Below are positions 51,306 through 59,048 of a stretch of DNA of 64,000 nucleotides, one piece after another. Location: positions 496,001 to 560,000 of the forward strand of contig NZ_VJYI01000005.1 of assembly GCF_008065375.1 (NCBI RefSeq), read 5' to 3'. Each line of letters starts with the position of its first letter. The stretch's first letter is position 1. The notes beneath the pieces were generated by a model. That model had not been told where the DNA came from and made no database searches. It worked only from the letters and a program-made list of their open reading frames with translations. Both the position numbers and the translations under genes were made by a program. Source of the DNA: Nonomuraea sp. SYSU D8015 (lineage in GTDB: Bacteria; Actinomycetota; Actinomycetes; Streptosporangiales; Streptosporangiaceae).

Positions 51306-52226
51306 ATGAACCGGGTCGTCGTTGGCAGCGTCCTCATCGCCGTCGGGGCATTCCTCATCGTTCTGTCTCCCCTGCTGCGCTTCCAGGTGGCGCCCGCGCT
51401 CATCGCCGCCGCGGGCGACCACTACGGCATCAGCAAGCTCCGGGCCACCGGCGCTCAGTACTTCAGCATCCCCGACGGCAAGGTGCTGACCGCCGACCTC
51501 GACATCATCGTCACCACGCGTGGCGACGTGAAGGAGGCGGCGGGTGACCGCGTCGTGTGGGACGAGTTCACCGCCGTGAACGACGTCACCAACGGCAAGC
51601 CCGGCATCAACTACACCGAGCGGCGCAGCGCCTTCGACAAGCGCTCCGGGGTCGGGCTCAACTGCTGCGGCGTGAGCATCGACAAGGCTCCGGTGCAGCT
51701 CCAGGGGCAGATCTACAAGTTCCCGTTCGACGTGGAGAAGAAGAGCTACCTGGTCTTCAACTCCACCACGGGCAAGGCGTACGAGGCCAAGTTCGTCGGT
51801 GAGGAGCAGGTCAACGGGCTGAACACGTACAAGTTCGAGCAGGTCGTCCCCGAGACGAAGACCCAGACGCTGAACGCCCCGGCCGCCTGGTTCGGCATGG
51901 GCGACTCGGGTGACGTGCAGCTCGACCGCTACTACTCCGGCACCAACACCTTCTGGATCGAGCCCACCACCGGCGCGCCCGTCCGCCAGGAGCAGCAGCG
52001 CAACGAGGTGCTCAAGAGCCAGGACGGCGTCGAGCGCTCCAAGGCGTTCGTGGCCACGGCCAAGATGACCGACGACACCGTCAACGGGCTCGTGGACAGC
52101 GCTCGCGAGGGCAAGAGCCAGATCACGCTGATCAGGACCACGTTGCCGATCGTGCTGGCGGTCGTGGGCGTCGTGTTGTTCGTGGGAGGCATCCTGCTGA
52201 CCGTCCGGGGCCGCAGGGCGGCATGA
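51306..52226 (+). CDS. DUF3068 membrane protein (paralogue B)
   Basis: 306 residues. N-terminal helix (VVVGSVLIAVGAFLIVLSPLL), extracellular domain with LNCCG, and C-terminal helix (TLPIVLAVVGVVLFVGGILL). Same family as 46392-47369 (INCCG), with shared YTERRSAFDKRSG/YHERRLAFDRRTG-type blocks and TFWIEPTTGAPV. GGAGGG lies just upstream of the ATG. It begins the operon DUF3068-ubiA-dprE1-dprE2, each joined by 4-bp overlaps, which ties this unknown family to arabinose-donor synthesis. Confidence 0.88.
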   Translation: MNRVVVGSVLIAVGAFLIVLSPLLRFQVAPALIAAAGDHYGISKLRATGAQYFSIPDGKVLTADLDIIVTTRGDVKEAAGDRVVWDEFTAVNDVTNGKPGINYTERRSAFDKRSGVGLNCCGVSIDKAPVQLQGQIYKFPFDVEKKSYLVFNSTTGKAYEAKFVGEEQVNGLNTYKFEQVVPETKTQTLNAPAAWFGMGDSGDVQLDRYYSGTNTFWIEPTTGAPVRQEQQRNEVLKSQDGVERSKAFVATAKMTDDTVNGLVDSAREGKSQITLIRTTLPIVLAVVGVVLFVGGILLTVRGRRAA

Positions 52227-53113
52227 GCCAGGACGTGATCACGCGGCCCAGGACGGCGATCTCGCCCGTGCTGGCGCTGGTCAAGGCGGCCAGGCCGCGC
52301 CAGTGGGTGAAGAACGTGCTGGTCCTGGCCGCGCCCCTGGCCGCCGGGGTGCTGGGCCAGCCGCGCAGTCTGCTCGCCGCGCTGCTGGTCTTCGCCGCGT
52401 TCTGCCTGGCCGCGAGCGGCTCCTACCTGATCAACGACGCCTCCGACGTCGAGGCCGACCGGCTGCACCCGCGCAAGCGGCGGCGGCCGATCGCGGCAGG
52501 CGAGGTGTCGGTGCGAACGGCCCGGGTGACCGGCGTCGGCCTGCTCGTCCTGGCGCCCGCGGTGGCCGCGTTCACCGGGGGCTGGGAGGCGCCCGCCGTG
52601 GTCGCCGGGTACGTCGCCCTCACGTTGTCGTACACGCTGTGGCTCAAGCACCAGGAGGTCGTGGACCTGATCGCGGTCGCCGGGTGCCACGTGATCAGGG
52701 CCTACGCCGGGGCAGTGGCCGTCGACGTGCCGGTGACCGGCTGGTTCCTGGTGGTCGTGTCGCTGGCCGCGCTGCAGATCGTGGCCGGCAAGCGCGAGGC
52801 GGAGCTGCGGGCCCAGGGCGCCAACGGGACGCGCGCGACGCTGGCCGCCTACTCTCCCGCCTATCTGGCCCAGGTCCGGATCATGTGCTCGGGCGCGATG
52901 ATCGTGACGTACTGCCTGTGGGCGCTCAACGCGCACGCCGACCTCTTCTACGGGCTCAGCATCATCCCGTTCCTCCTGCTCGTGCTCAGGCACAACCTGC
53001 TGGTGGACCGGGGGAGGGGCGAGGAGCCGGAGGAACTCGTCCTACGCGACCGGCAGACCCTGCTCTTCGCCGCCGGGCTCGTTACCCTGGTGGCCTTGGG
53101 GATCTACAGATGA
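52223..53113 (+). CDS. ubiA: Decaprenyl-phosphate phosphoribosyltransferase (UbiA family)
   Basis: 296 residues, about 8-9 membrane helices. The UbiA motif NDASDVEADRLHPRK begins at N71-D72, and a second Asp-rich loop appears later. Mycobacterial UbiA (Rv3806c) joins decaprenyl phosphate to phosphoribosyl pyrophosphate, the first step to decaprenyl-phosphoryl-arabinose. The assignment is strengthened by immediate linkage to DprE1 and DprE2 homologues. The polyprenyl chain length here is unknown. ATGA overlaps with both neighbours. Confidence 0.92.
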   Translation: MSQDVITRPRTAISPVLALVKAARPRQWVKNVLVLAAPLAAGVLGQPRSLLAALLVFAAFCLAASGSYLINDASDVEADRLHPRKRRRPIAAGEVSVRTARVTGVGLLVLAPAVAAFTGGWEAPAVVAGYVALTLSYTLWLKHQEVVDLIAVAGCHVIRAYAGAVAVDVPVTGWFLVVVSLAALQIVAGKREAELRAQGANGTRATLAAYSPAYLAQVRIMCSGAMIVTYCLWALNAHADLFYGLSIIPFLLLVLRHNLLVDRGRGEEPEELVLRDRQTLLFAAGLVTLVALGIYR

Positions 53114-54429
53114 CGACGTTCCTGACCGGCTGGGGACGCACCGCGCCCACGCCGGCCGAGCTCGCGCGGCCGCGTTCCGTCGCGGAGCTGTGCGAGCTGG
53201 TCGCGGCCGCGCCCGGGCGCGGCGTGGTGGCGCGCGGCCTGGGCCGGTCGTACGGCGACGCCGCGCAGAACGCCGGAGGCCTCGTCCTCGACTGCACCGG
53301 CCTCGACACGTGGACCTTCGACGAGAGCAGTGGCCTGGTGACCGCCTCCGGCGGCGTCAGCCTGCACGACCTGATGACCGCGCTCGTCCCCCGCGGCTGG
53401 TTCGTCCCCGTCAGTCCCGGCACCCGGCACGTCACCGTCGGCGGCGCCATCGCGGCCGACGTCCACGGCAAGAACCACCACCGCGACTCCTCCTTCGGCG
53501 CACACGTGCGCTCGATCACACTGGTGACCGCCGACGGGACGGTCCGGACCCTCCGCCCCGGCGACCCCCTCTTCCCGGCCACCGTCGGCGGCATGGGGCT
53601 GACGGGGGTGATCGCCGAGGCCACATTCGGCTGCGTGCCCGTCGAGACCTCCTTGATGCGGGTGGACGTGCAGCGCACCGCCGACCTGGACGAGACGCTG
53701 GCGACCATGGCGGCCACCGACGACCGCTACCGCTACACGGTGGCCTGGATCGACCTGCTCGCCAGGGGCCGCCGGATGGGGCGCAGCGTGCTCACCAGAG
53801 GCGACCACGTGACGCGCGCGGAGGAAAAGGAGTCCCCGGCCTTCGCGCCCGGCGCGCTGCTGCGCGCGCCCGCGTGGGCGCCCGGCGGGCTGCTCAACGG
53901 CGTGAGCGTGCGCGCGTTCAACGAGCTCTGGTACCGCAAGGCGCCGCGCCGCAAGACCGTCGTGCAGGGCATCGCGCCGTTCTTCCACCCGCTCGACTTC
54001 GTCGACGGCTGGAACCGCATGTACGGCTCGCGCGGCTTCGTCCAGTACCAGTTCGTGGTCCCCTTCGGCGCGGAGGACACGCTGCGCGGCATCGTCGGGT
54101 CGCTGTCGGCGCACGGCACCGTGTCGTTCCTGACCGTGCTGAAGAGGTTCGGCCCCGGCTCCGGCGGGCTGCTGTCCTTCCCCATGCCCGGCTGGACGCT
54201 GGCCCTGGACATCCCCGTCGGGCAGCGCGGTCTCGGCGGCCTGCTGCGCGGCTTCGACCGGCGCGTGGCCGCGGCCGGCGGCCGGGTCTACCTCGCCAAG
54301 GACGCGCGGCTGCGCGCTGACATGATGGCGGCGATGTATCCCGAGCTGGAACGGTGGCGGCGGATCAGGGACGAGGCCGACCCCGCCGGGCTGTTCCGCT
54401 CCGACCTGGCCAGGAGGCTGCGGTTGTGA
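53110..54429 (+). CDS. dprE1: Decaprenylphosphoryl-beta-D-ribose oxidase DprE1
   Basis: 439 residues (461 in M. tuberculosis). FAD-binding oxidase of the VAO type: GRSYGDAAQNAGG (from residue 45), the HGKNHH motif (119-124), and the C-terminal YLAKDARL. It oxidises C2 of polyprenylphosphoryl-ribose to the keto intermediate. At the position of the cysteine attacked by benzothiazinones (C387 in M. tuberculosis, in NICVDF) this protein has Ala365 (TLALDI). That residue is not needed for catalysis in known variants. Coupled to ubiA and dprE2 by 4-bp overlaps. Confidence 0.93.
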   Translation: MTTFLTGWGRTAPTPAELARPRSVAELCELVAAAPGRGVVARGLGRSYGDAAQNAGGLVLDCTGLDTWTFDESSGLVTASGGVSLHDLMTALVPRGWFVPVSPGTRHVTVGGAIAADVHGKNHHRDSSFGAHVRSITLVTADGTVRTLRPGDPLFPATVGGMGLTGVIAEATFGCVPVETSLMRVDVQRTADLDETLATMAATDDRYRYTVAWIDLLARGRRMGRSVLTRGDHVTRAEEKESPAFAPGALLRAPAWAPGGLLNGVSVRAFNELWYRKAPRRKTVVQGIAPFFHPLDFVDGWNRMYGSRGFVQYQFVVPFGAEDTLRGIVGSLSAHGTVSFLTVLKRFGPGSGGLLSFPMPGWTLALDIPVGQRGLGGLLRGFDRRVAAAGGRVYLAKDARLRADMMAAMYPELERWRRIRDEADPAGLFRSDLARRLRL

Positions 54430-55166
54430 AGAACGCTCTCGGCGCGGTGGACACGGTGCTGCTGCTCGGCGGGCGCAGTGAGATCGGCCTGGAGATCGTC
54501 CGGCTGCTGGTGGGGCTGGGCGCGAGCCGGGTGGTGCTGGCTGTGCGGGGCGGGTTCGACCCGCCGGAGCTGGGCGGCGCGGAGGTCCACGTCGTGCCGT
54601 TCGACGCGCTCGACGTCCAGGGCCACGGCGCCGTCTTCGCCAAGGCGGCCGAACTGGTGGGCGACCTCGACGTGGTGATCTCTGCGTTCGGCGTCCTCGG
54701 GTCCCAGGCCGGCTACGACGCCGACCCCGCGGCCGCCGCCGAGGCGGTCGCGGTCAACTACGGCGCCCACGTGTCCGTGGGCCTGCACGCCGCCAGGGTG
54801 CTGCGCGAGCAGGGACACGGCACGCTCGTGGTGCTGTCGTCGGTGGCGGGCGCGCGGGTGCGCAAGGCCAACTTCGTGTACGGCTCCGCCAAGGCCGGCC
54901 TCGACGGCTTCGCCCAGGGGCTCGGCGACGCCCTGCACGGGTCGGGCGCCAAGGTGCTGATCGTGCGGCCGGGCTTCGTGATCGGGCGGATGACGAAGGG
55001 GCTGACCCCCGCGCCGATGTCCTCGACGCCCCGGCAGGTGGCGGTGGCCACGGTGGGCGCGCTCCGCGAGGGCAGGTCGTCCGTCTGGGTGCCGCGCGCG
55101 CTCGGGCCCGCCTTCGGCCTGCTGCGGCTGCTGCCCCGCCCGCTCTGGCGGAGGCTCCCGCGCTAG
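54426..55166 (+). CDS. dprE2: Decaprenylphosphoryl-2-keto-ribose reductase DprE2
   Basis: 246 residues, close to the 254 of M. tuberculosis DprE2. Short-chain dehydrogenase: nucleotide motif LLGGRSEIGLEIVRLL (about 11-26), catalytic Ser in VVLSSVAG and YxxxK in YGSAKAGLD. It reduces the keto intermediate of DprE1 to decaprenylphosphoryl-arabinose, the donor for AftD-type enzymes. GTG overlaps the dprE1 TGA. The stop codon lies inside the KstR-like palindrome at 55166-55175. Confidence 0.92.
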   Translation: MKNALGAVDTVLLLGGRSEIGLEIVRLLVGLGASRVVLAVRGGFDPPELGGAEVHVVPFDALDVQGHGAVFAKAAELVGDLDVVISAFGVLGSQAGYDADPAAAAEAVAVNYGAHVSVGLHAARVLREQGHGTLVVLSSVAGARVRKANFVYGSAKAGLDGFAQGLGDALHGSGAKVLIVRPGFVIGRMTKGLTPAPMSSTPRQVAVATVGALREGRSSVWVPRALGPAFGLLRLLPRPLWRRLPR

Positions 55167-55244
55167 AACTCGTTCCATCAGGATGACCGACCAAAGGTTC
55201 TAGAGTAGAACGCGTTGCAGTTTGCTGGGTCCGCGGCTTATCGT
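55164..55244 (+). promoter_or_regulatory. Two KstR-like palindromes and promoter of the flavin gene
   Basis: GAACTCGTTC (55166-55175) and GAACGCGTTG (55208-55217) have centres 42 bp apart, four helical turns. Between them GTTCTA-GAG-TAGAAC (55197-55211) is another perfect inverted repeat. The second palindrome overlaps a -35 box TTGCAG (55215-55220); TATCGT (55239-55244) is the -10 box, 6 bp before the ATG at 55251. Confidence 0.55.
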
Positions 55245-55250
55245 CGGCTC

Positions 55251-56357
55251 ATGCGGACACGTGTCACGGACATGTTCGGAATCGAGCTCCCGATCTTCGC
55301 GTTCAGCCACTGCAGGGACGTGGTCGCCGCCGTCAGCCGGGCGGGCGGCATGGGGGTCCTGGGGGCGCTCTACTTCACGCCTGAAGAGCTCGAGATGGAG
55401 CTCAAATGGATCGACGACCACGTGGACGGCAAGCCGTACGGCGTGGACGTCGTCATGCCGGCCTCCTACGAGGGCGCCGACTTCGCCCCCGACGAGCTGG
55501 TGGGCCGCCTGCAGTCGATGATCCCCGAAGGGCACCGCGCGTTCGTCGAGAACCTGCTGGCCAAGCACGGGGTGCCGCCCCTGTCCTCGGACGCGGACTC
55601 GGGCAAGGTGCTGCTCGGCTGGACGGACGTCACGGCCCGTCCTCAGGTCGAGGTCGCCCTGCGCCACCCCATCGCCCTCCTCGCCAACGCGCTGGGCCCG
55701 CCTCCCGCCGACGTCGTGGAGCTGGCCCACGCGCACGGGGTCAAGGTCGCCGCCCTCGCCTCCACGCCCCGCCACGCGCTCAAGCAGGTCGAGGTGGGGG
55801 TGGACGTGGTGGTCGCCCAGGGCACGGAGGCCGGCGGGCACACCGGGGAGATCTCCACGATGGTCCTGATCCCGCAGGTGGTGGACGCCGTGGACGTGCC
55901 CGTCCTGGCGGCGGGCGGCATCGGCAACGGCCGTCAGATGGCGGCCGGGATGGCCCTGGGGGCCGAGGGCGTGTGGACGGGATCGTTGTGGCTCACCGTC
56001 GAGGAGGCCGACACGCCGGAGATGGCCAAGCGCCGCATCCTGCAGGCCACCTCCCGGGACACGGTCCGCTCACGCAGCTGGACCGGCAAGCCGGCGCGGC
56101 TGCTCAAGAACGAGTGGACGGACGCCTGGGAGTCGGAAGAGTCGCCGGGGACGCTTCCGATGCCGTTGCAGTTCATGCTGGTGTCGGACGCGCTGCGGCG
56201 CATCGGCCGCTCGGACGCCTCCGAGCTGTCCACGTTCCCCGCCGGCCAGATCATCGGCATCACCAACCAGGTCCGCTCCACGAAGGACGTGGTCTTCGGC
56301 CTGGTGGAGGAGTACGGAGAGGCGCTGGAACGCCTCTCCCGCATCACCCAGGACTGA
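55251..56357 (+). CDS. Nitronate monooxygenase-family flavin oxidoreductase
   Basis: 368 residues. TIM-barrel FMN enzyme of the 2-nitropropane-dioxygenase family: SRAGGMGVLGALYFTPEEL, GTEAGGHTGEISTMVLIPQVVDAV and VPVLAAGGIGNGRQMAAGMALGAEGVWTGS form the FMN phosphate site. Family members in steroid loci (IpdC) oxidise ring-degradation intermediates, but this sequence is not close enough from memory to call it IpdC; a housekeeping nitronate detoxifier is the alternative. The ATG is leaderless by geometry. The KstR-like palindromes upstream favour a sterol link. Confidence 0.82.
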   Translation: MRTRVTDMFGIELPIFAFSHCRDVVAAVSRAGGMGVLGALYFTPEELEMELKWIDDHVDGKPYGVDVVMPASYEGADFAPDELVGRLQSMIPEGHRAFVENLLAKHGVPPLSSDADSGKVLLGWTDVTARPQVEVALRHPIALLANALGPPPADVVELAHAHGVKVAALASTPRHALKQVEVGVDVVVAQGTEAGGHTGEISTMVLIPQVVDAVDVPVLAAGGIGNGRQMAAGMALGAEGVWTGSLWLTVEEADTPEMAKRRILQATSRDTVRSRSWTGKPARLLKNEWTDAWESEESPGTLPMPLQFMLVSDALRRIGRSDASELSTFPAGQIIGITNQVRSTKDVVFGLVEEYGEALERLSRITQD

Positions 56358-56360
56358 CAC

Positions 56361-56397
56361 CCTCGGGGGCTGCGCCCCCCGAGCACCCCCCAACCCT
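56361..56397. repeat. Hairpin, inverted copy of the 1.6-kb element
   Basis: CTCGGGGGC-TGC-GCCCCCCGAG with flanking CACCCCCCAA. Its reverse complement matches the element at about 1635-1670 with few mismatches. It lies 4 bp after a stop codon and could also terminate that gene. Confidence 0.55.
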
Positions 56398-56577
56398 GCC
56401 CCCGGGGGCTGCACCTCCTTCCGAGGCGGGACACCCGCGGGTGCCTCGTGATCGGGCACGATATAGGCGATCAGGGCCTTCTGTGTCATGCTCCCCTCCC
56501 CCTGCCGGACGGCCGGACAAGGGGAGGCTACGAGGTGGCGGCGGCCCGTCGCGTCGGGGACGCCCCCGGGAAATCTC

Positions 56578-57387
56578 TCAATGGCCCTCGTAACGCGGCG
56601 CGCGCTTCTCGCGGAAGGCGCGGGAGCCCTCCTTGGCGTCCTGTGAGCCGATGACCGGCCAGCCGAGCTCGTCCGACACCTTCAGCGCCTCCGGCTCCGA
56701 CAGACCCAGGGTGTCCCGGTACGTGCGGAGGATCGCCTGGACCGCCAGCGGGCCCGAGGCGGCCACGTCGTCGGCGAGCTCGCGGGCCGCCGTCAGCGCC
56801 TGGCCGTCCGGGACCACGCGGTTGACCAGGCCCATCGACAGGGCCTCCGCCGCCGTGATGGCGCGCCCGGTCAGCAGCAGGTCCATGGCGTGGCAGTACG
56901 GGATCTGCCGGGGCAGCCGGACGGCGCTGCCGCCCATGGGGAACAGGGCGCGCTTGGCCTCGAAGAGCCCCAGCGTGGCAGACTCCGCCACCACCCGCAG
57001 GTCGGTGCCCACCAGCAGCTCGGTGCCTCCGGCGACCGCGTAGCCCTCCACCGCGCAGATGATCGGCTTGGTGGGCAGGTCCTCGCGCAGGAGGCCCTTC
57101 CAGTGGAAGTTGGGGATCTGGGCGGCCCTGGCCTGGACCTCCGGGTCCGTCGAGGGTTGTCCCATGGCCTTCAGGTCGGCGCCGGAGCAGAACGTGCCCT
57201 CCGCGCCGGTCAGGATCGCCACCCGGATCCCGGGCTCCGTCGACGCGTACGCCCACGCCGAGGCCAGCCCGATCAGCATGTCCGAGGAGAGCGCATTGCG
57301 GGCCTCCGGCCGGTTCATGGTGACGATGAGGACGTGGCCGTCGCGTTCGACCCGGCAGTGGGGGGTGCTGATCGGCAGGAGCTCCAC
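56578..57387 (-). CDS. echA19: Enoyl-CoA hydratase, EchA19-like
   Basis: 269 residues. Crotonase fold: oxyanion-hole segments FCSGADLKAMG and EGYAVAGGTELLVGTDLRV; the second has the catalytic Glu region TLGLFEAKRALFPMGGSAVRLPRQIPY. The C-terminus EGSRAFREKRAPRYEGH matches EchA19 (Rv3516), which hydrates steroid side-chain enoyl-CoA in mycobacteria. GTG start with GGAGG 6 bp upstream. Divergent from the fadD operon; a perfect KstR2-type palindrome lies 22 bp upstream of the start. Confidence 0.87.
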   Translation of the reverse strand: MELLPISTPHCRVERDGHVLIVTMNRPEARNALSSDMLIGLASAWAYASTEPGIRVAILTGAEGTFCSGADLKAMGQPSTDPEVQARAAQIPNFHWKGLLREDLPTKPIICAVEGYAVAGGTELLVGTDLRVVAESATLGLFEAKRALFPMGGSAVRLPRQIPYCHAMDLLLTGRAITAAEALSMGLVNRVVPDGQALTAARELADDVAASGPLAVQAILRTYRDTLGLSEPEALKVSDELGWPVIGSQDAKEGSRAFREKRAPRYEGH

Positions 57388-57408
57388 GGACGCCTCCGAA
57401 GGTGTCGA

Positions 57409-57422
57409 ATCAAGCGCTTGCT
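57409..57422. promoter_or_regulatory. KstR2-type palindrome
   Basis: ATCAAGCGCTTGCT matches the KstR2 operator AnCAAGnnCTTGnT at every specified position. It lies between divergent echA and fadD, 22 bp from the echA start. Confidence 0.65.
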
Positions 57423-57460
57423 ACACATTGCGCCCCAGGATACGCTCCCACCAGCAAACG

Positions 57461-57478
57461 AGAACAGGTTCCTATTTT
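57461..57478. promoter_or_regulatory. KstR-like palindrome at the fadD promoter
   Basis: GAACAGGTTC (57462-57471) is a perfect GAAC-NN-GTTC palindrome, directly followed by TATTTT (57473-57478), a likely -10 box for the fadD-ltp operon. Confidence 0.55.
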
Positions 57479-57503
57479 TTGCTGCCTGACCTCAGGAGTT
57501 CAG

Positions 57504-59048
57504 ATGGGCACGCTCGGTTTCTGGAGGCTCGCGCAGGCGGATCCCGAGTGGATCGCGGCCGTGGACCCCGACGGCACGCAGCACCGCGCCGGCGACCTCC
57601 TGGCCAGATCGAACCGCCTCGTACACGGCCTGCGCGACCTCGGGCTCGAGGCCGGCGACGGCATCTGCGGCCTGGTGCCCAACGGCGCCGACGGCCTGGT
57701 GCTCTACCTGGCCGCGCTGCAGGCCGGCTGGTACTACACGCCGATCAACTGGCATCTCACCGGACCCGAGATCGCCTACATCGTCTCCGACAGCGAGGCG
57801 AAGGCGTTCTTCGTCCACCCGCGCTTCCTGGCCGAGGGCGCCCGCGCGGCCGAGGCCATCGCGCCCGAGCGCCGCTTCGTGTTCGGGGAGGCCCCGGGGT
57901 TCCGGTCGGTGAGCGAACTCGTCGACGGCCGCCCCGACACCGCCCCGGAAGACCGCACCGCCGGCGCCACCATGCACTACACCTCGGGCACCACCGGCAA
58001 GCCCAAAGGCGTCAAACGCCCGCTGAACGGCCTGGACCCGGACGACTCCGCCGAGCTGATGACGTTCCTGCTCGGCTTGTTCGGGATCACGCCGGGCCGC
58101 CCGAACGCCCACCTCATCACCTCCCCGTGCTACCACACCGCCGTCACCCAGTTCGGCGGCACCGCCCTGCACATGGGGCACACGCTGGTCTACATGGACC
58201 GCTTCGACGCCGAGGAGATGCTGCGGGTCTGCGAGCGGCACCGCGTCACCAACTCCCACCTGGTGCCGACGCACTTCAAGCGCTTGCTCGCGCTGCCGGA
58301 GAAGACCAGGGAGAGCTACGACCTGTCCTCGCTGAAGTGGATGATCCATGCCGCCGCCCCCTGTCCAGTGCCGGTGAAATGGGCCATGTTGGAGTGGTGG
58401 GGCGACTGCGTGTACGAGTACTACGCGGCCACCGAAGGCGGCGGCACCTTGGCCACGCCCGAGGACTGGAAGGCGCACCCGGGCACGGTGGGGAAGGCCT
58501 GGCCGATCAGCGAGCTGCTCATCGTGGACGAGCAGGGGGAGCCGGTGCCGACCGGCACCCCGGGCACGATCTACATGAAGATGATGGGCGTCCAGTTCGA
58601 GTACAAAGGCGATCCCGAGAAGACCGCCGCGAACCGGCTCAAGGACTACTTCACCGTCGGGGACATCGGCTACCTGGACGAGGACGGCTTCCTGTTCCTG
58701 TGCGACCGAAAGGCCGACATGATCATCTCCGGTGGGGCGAACATCTACCCGGCCGAGATCGAGAACGAGCTCATGATCCACCCCAAGGTGGCGGACGTGG
58801 CCGTGTTCGGCATCCCGGACGAGGAATGGGGCGAGCAGATCAAGGCCGTCGTCGAGCCGGCGCCGGGCGTCGAGCCGGGCCCCGAGCTGGCCGCGGAGCT
58901 GCTGGCCTCGCTGGAGGGCAGGCTGGCCAGGATGAAGTGGCCCAAGAGCATCGACTTCATCGCCGAGATGCCCCGCGAGCCGAACGGCAAGCTGCTCAAA
59001 CGCAAGCTCCGCGACCCGTACTGGGAGGGACACGACCGTGCCATCTGA
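57504..59048 (+). CDS. Acyl-CoA synthetase (FadD family, FadD17-like)
   Basis: 514 residues from the ATG at 57504 (CAGGAG 5 bp upstream). ANL adenylating enzyme: P-loop YTSGTTGKPKGVKRP (about 159-173), YYAATEGGG, VGDIGYLDEDGFLFLCDRKADMIISGG, and the C-terminal Lys region EMPREPNGKLLKRKLR. It activates a carboxylic acid to its CoA thioester with ATP. Position in a sterol operon suggests a steroid side-chain or fatty acid substrate; FadD17 of the mycobacterial cholesterol locus is the nearest by length. First gene of the five-gene operon; overlaps the DUF35 gene by 11 bp. Confidence 0.88.
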   Translation: MGTLGFWRLAQADPEWIAAVDPDGTQHRAGDLLARSNRLVHGLRDLGLEAGDGICGLVPNGADGLVLYLAALQAGWYYTPINWHLTGPEIAYIVSDSEAKAFFVHPRFLAEGARAAEAIAPERRFVFGEAPGFRSVSELVDGRPDTAPEDRTAGATMHYTSGTTGKPKGVKRPLNGLDPDDSAELMTFLLGLFGITPGRPNAHLITSPCYHTAVTQFGGTALHMGHTLVYMDRFDAEEMLRVCERHRVTNSHLVPTHFKRLLALPEKTRESYDLSSLKWMIHAAAPCPVPVKWAMLEWWGDCVYEYYAATEGGGTLATPEDWKAHPGTVGKAWPISELLIVDEQGEPVPTGTPGTIYMKMMGVQFEYKGDPEKTAANRLKDYFTVGDIGYLDEDGFLFLCDRKADMIISGGANIYPAEIENELMIHPKVADVAVFGIPDEEWGEQIKAVVEPAPGVEPGPELAAELLASLEGRLARMKWPKSIDFIAEMPREPNGKLLKRKLRDPYWEGHDRAI

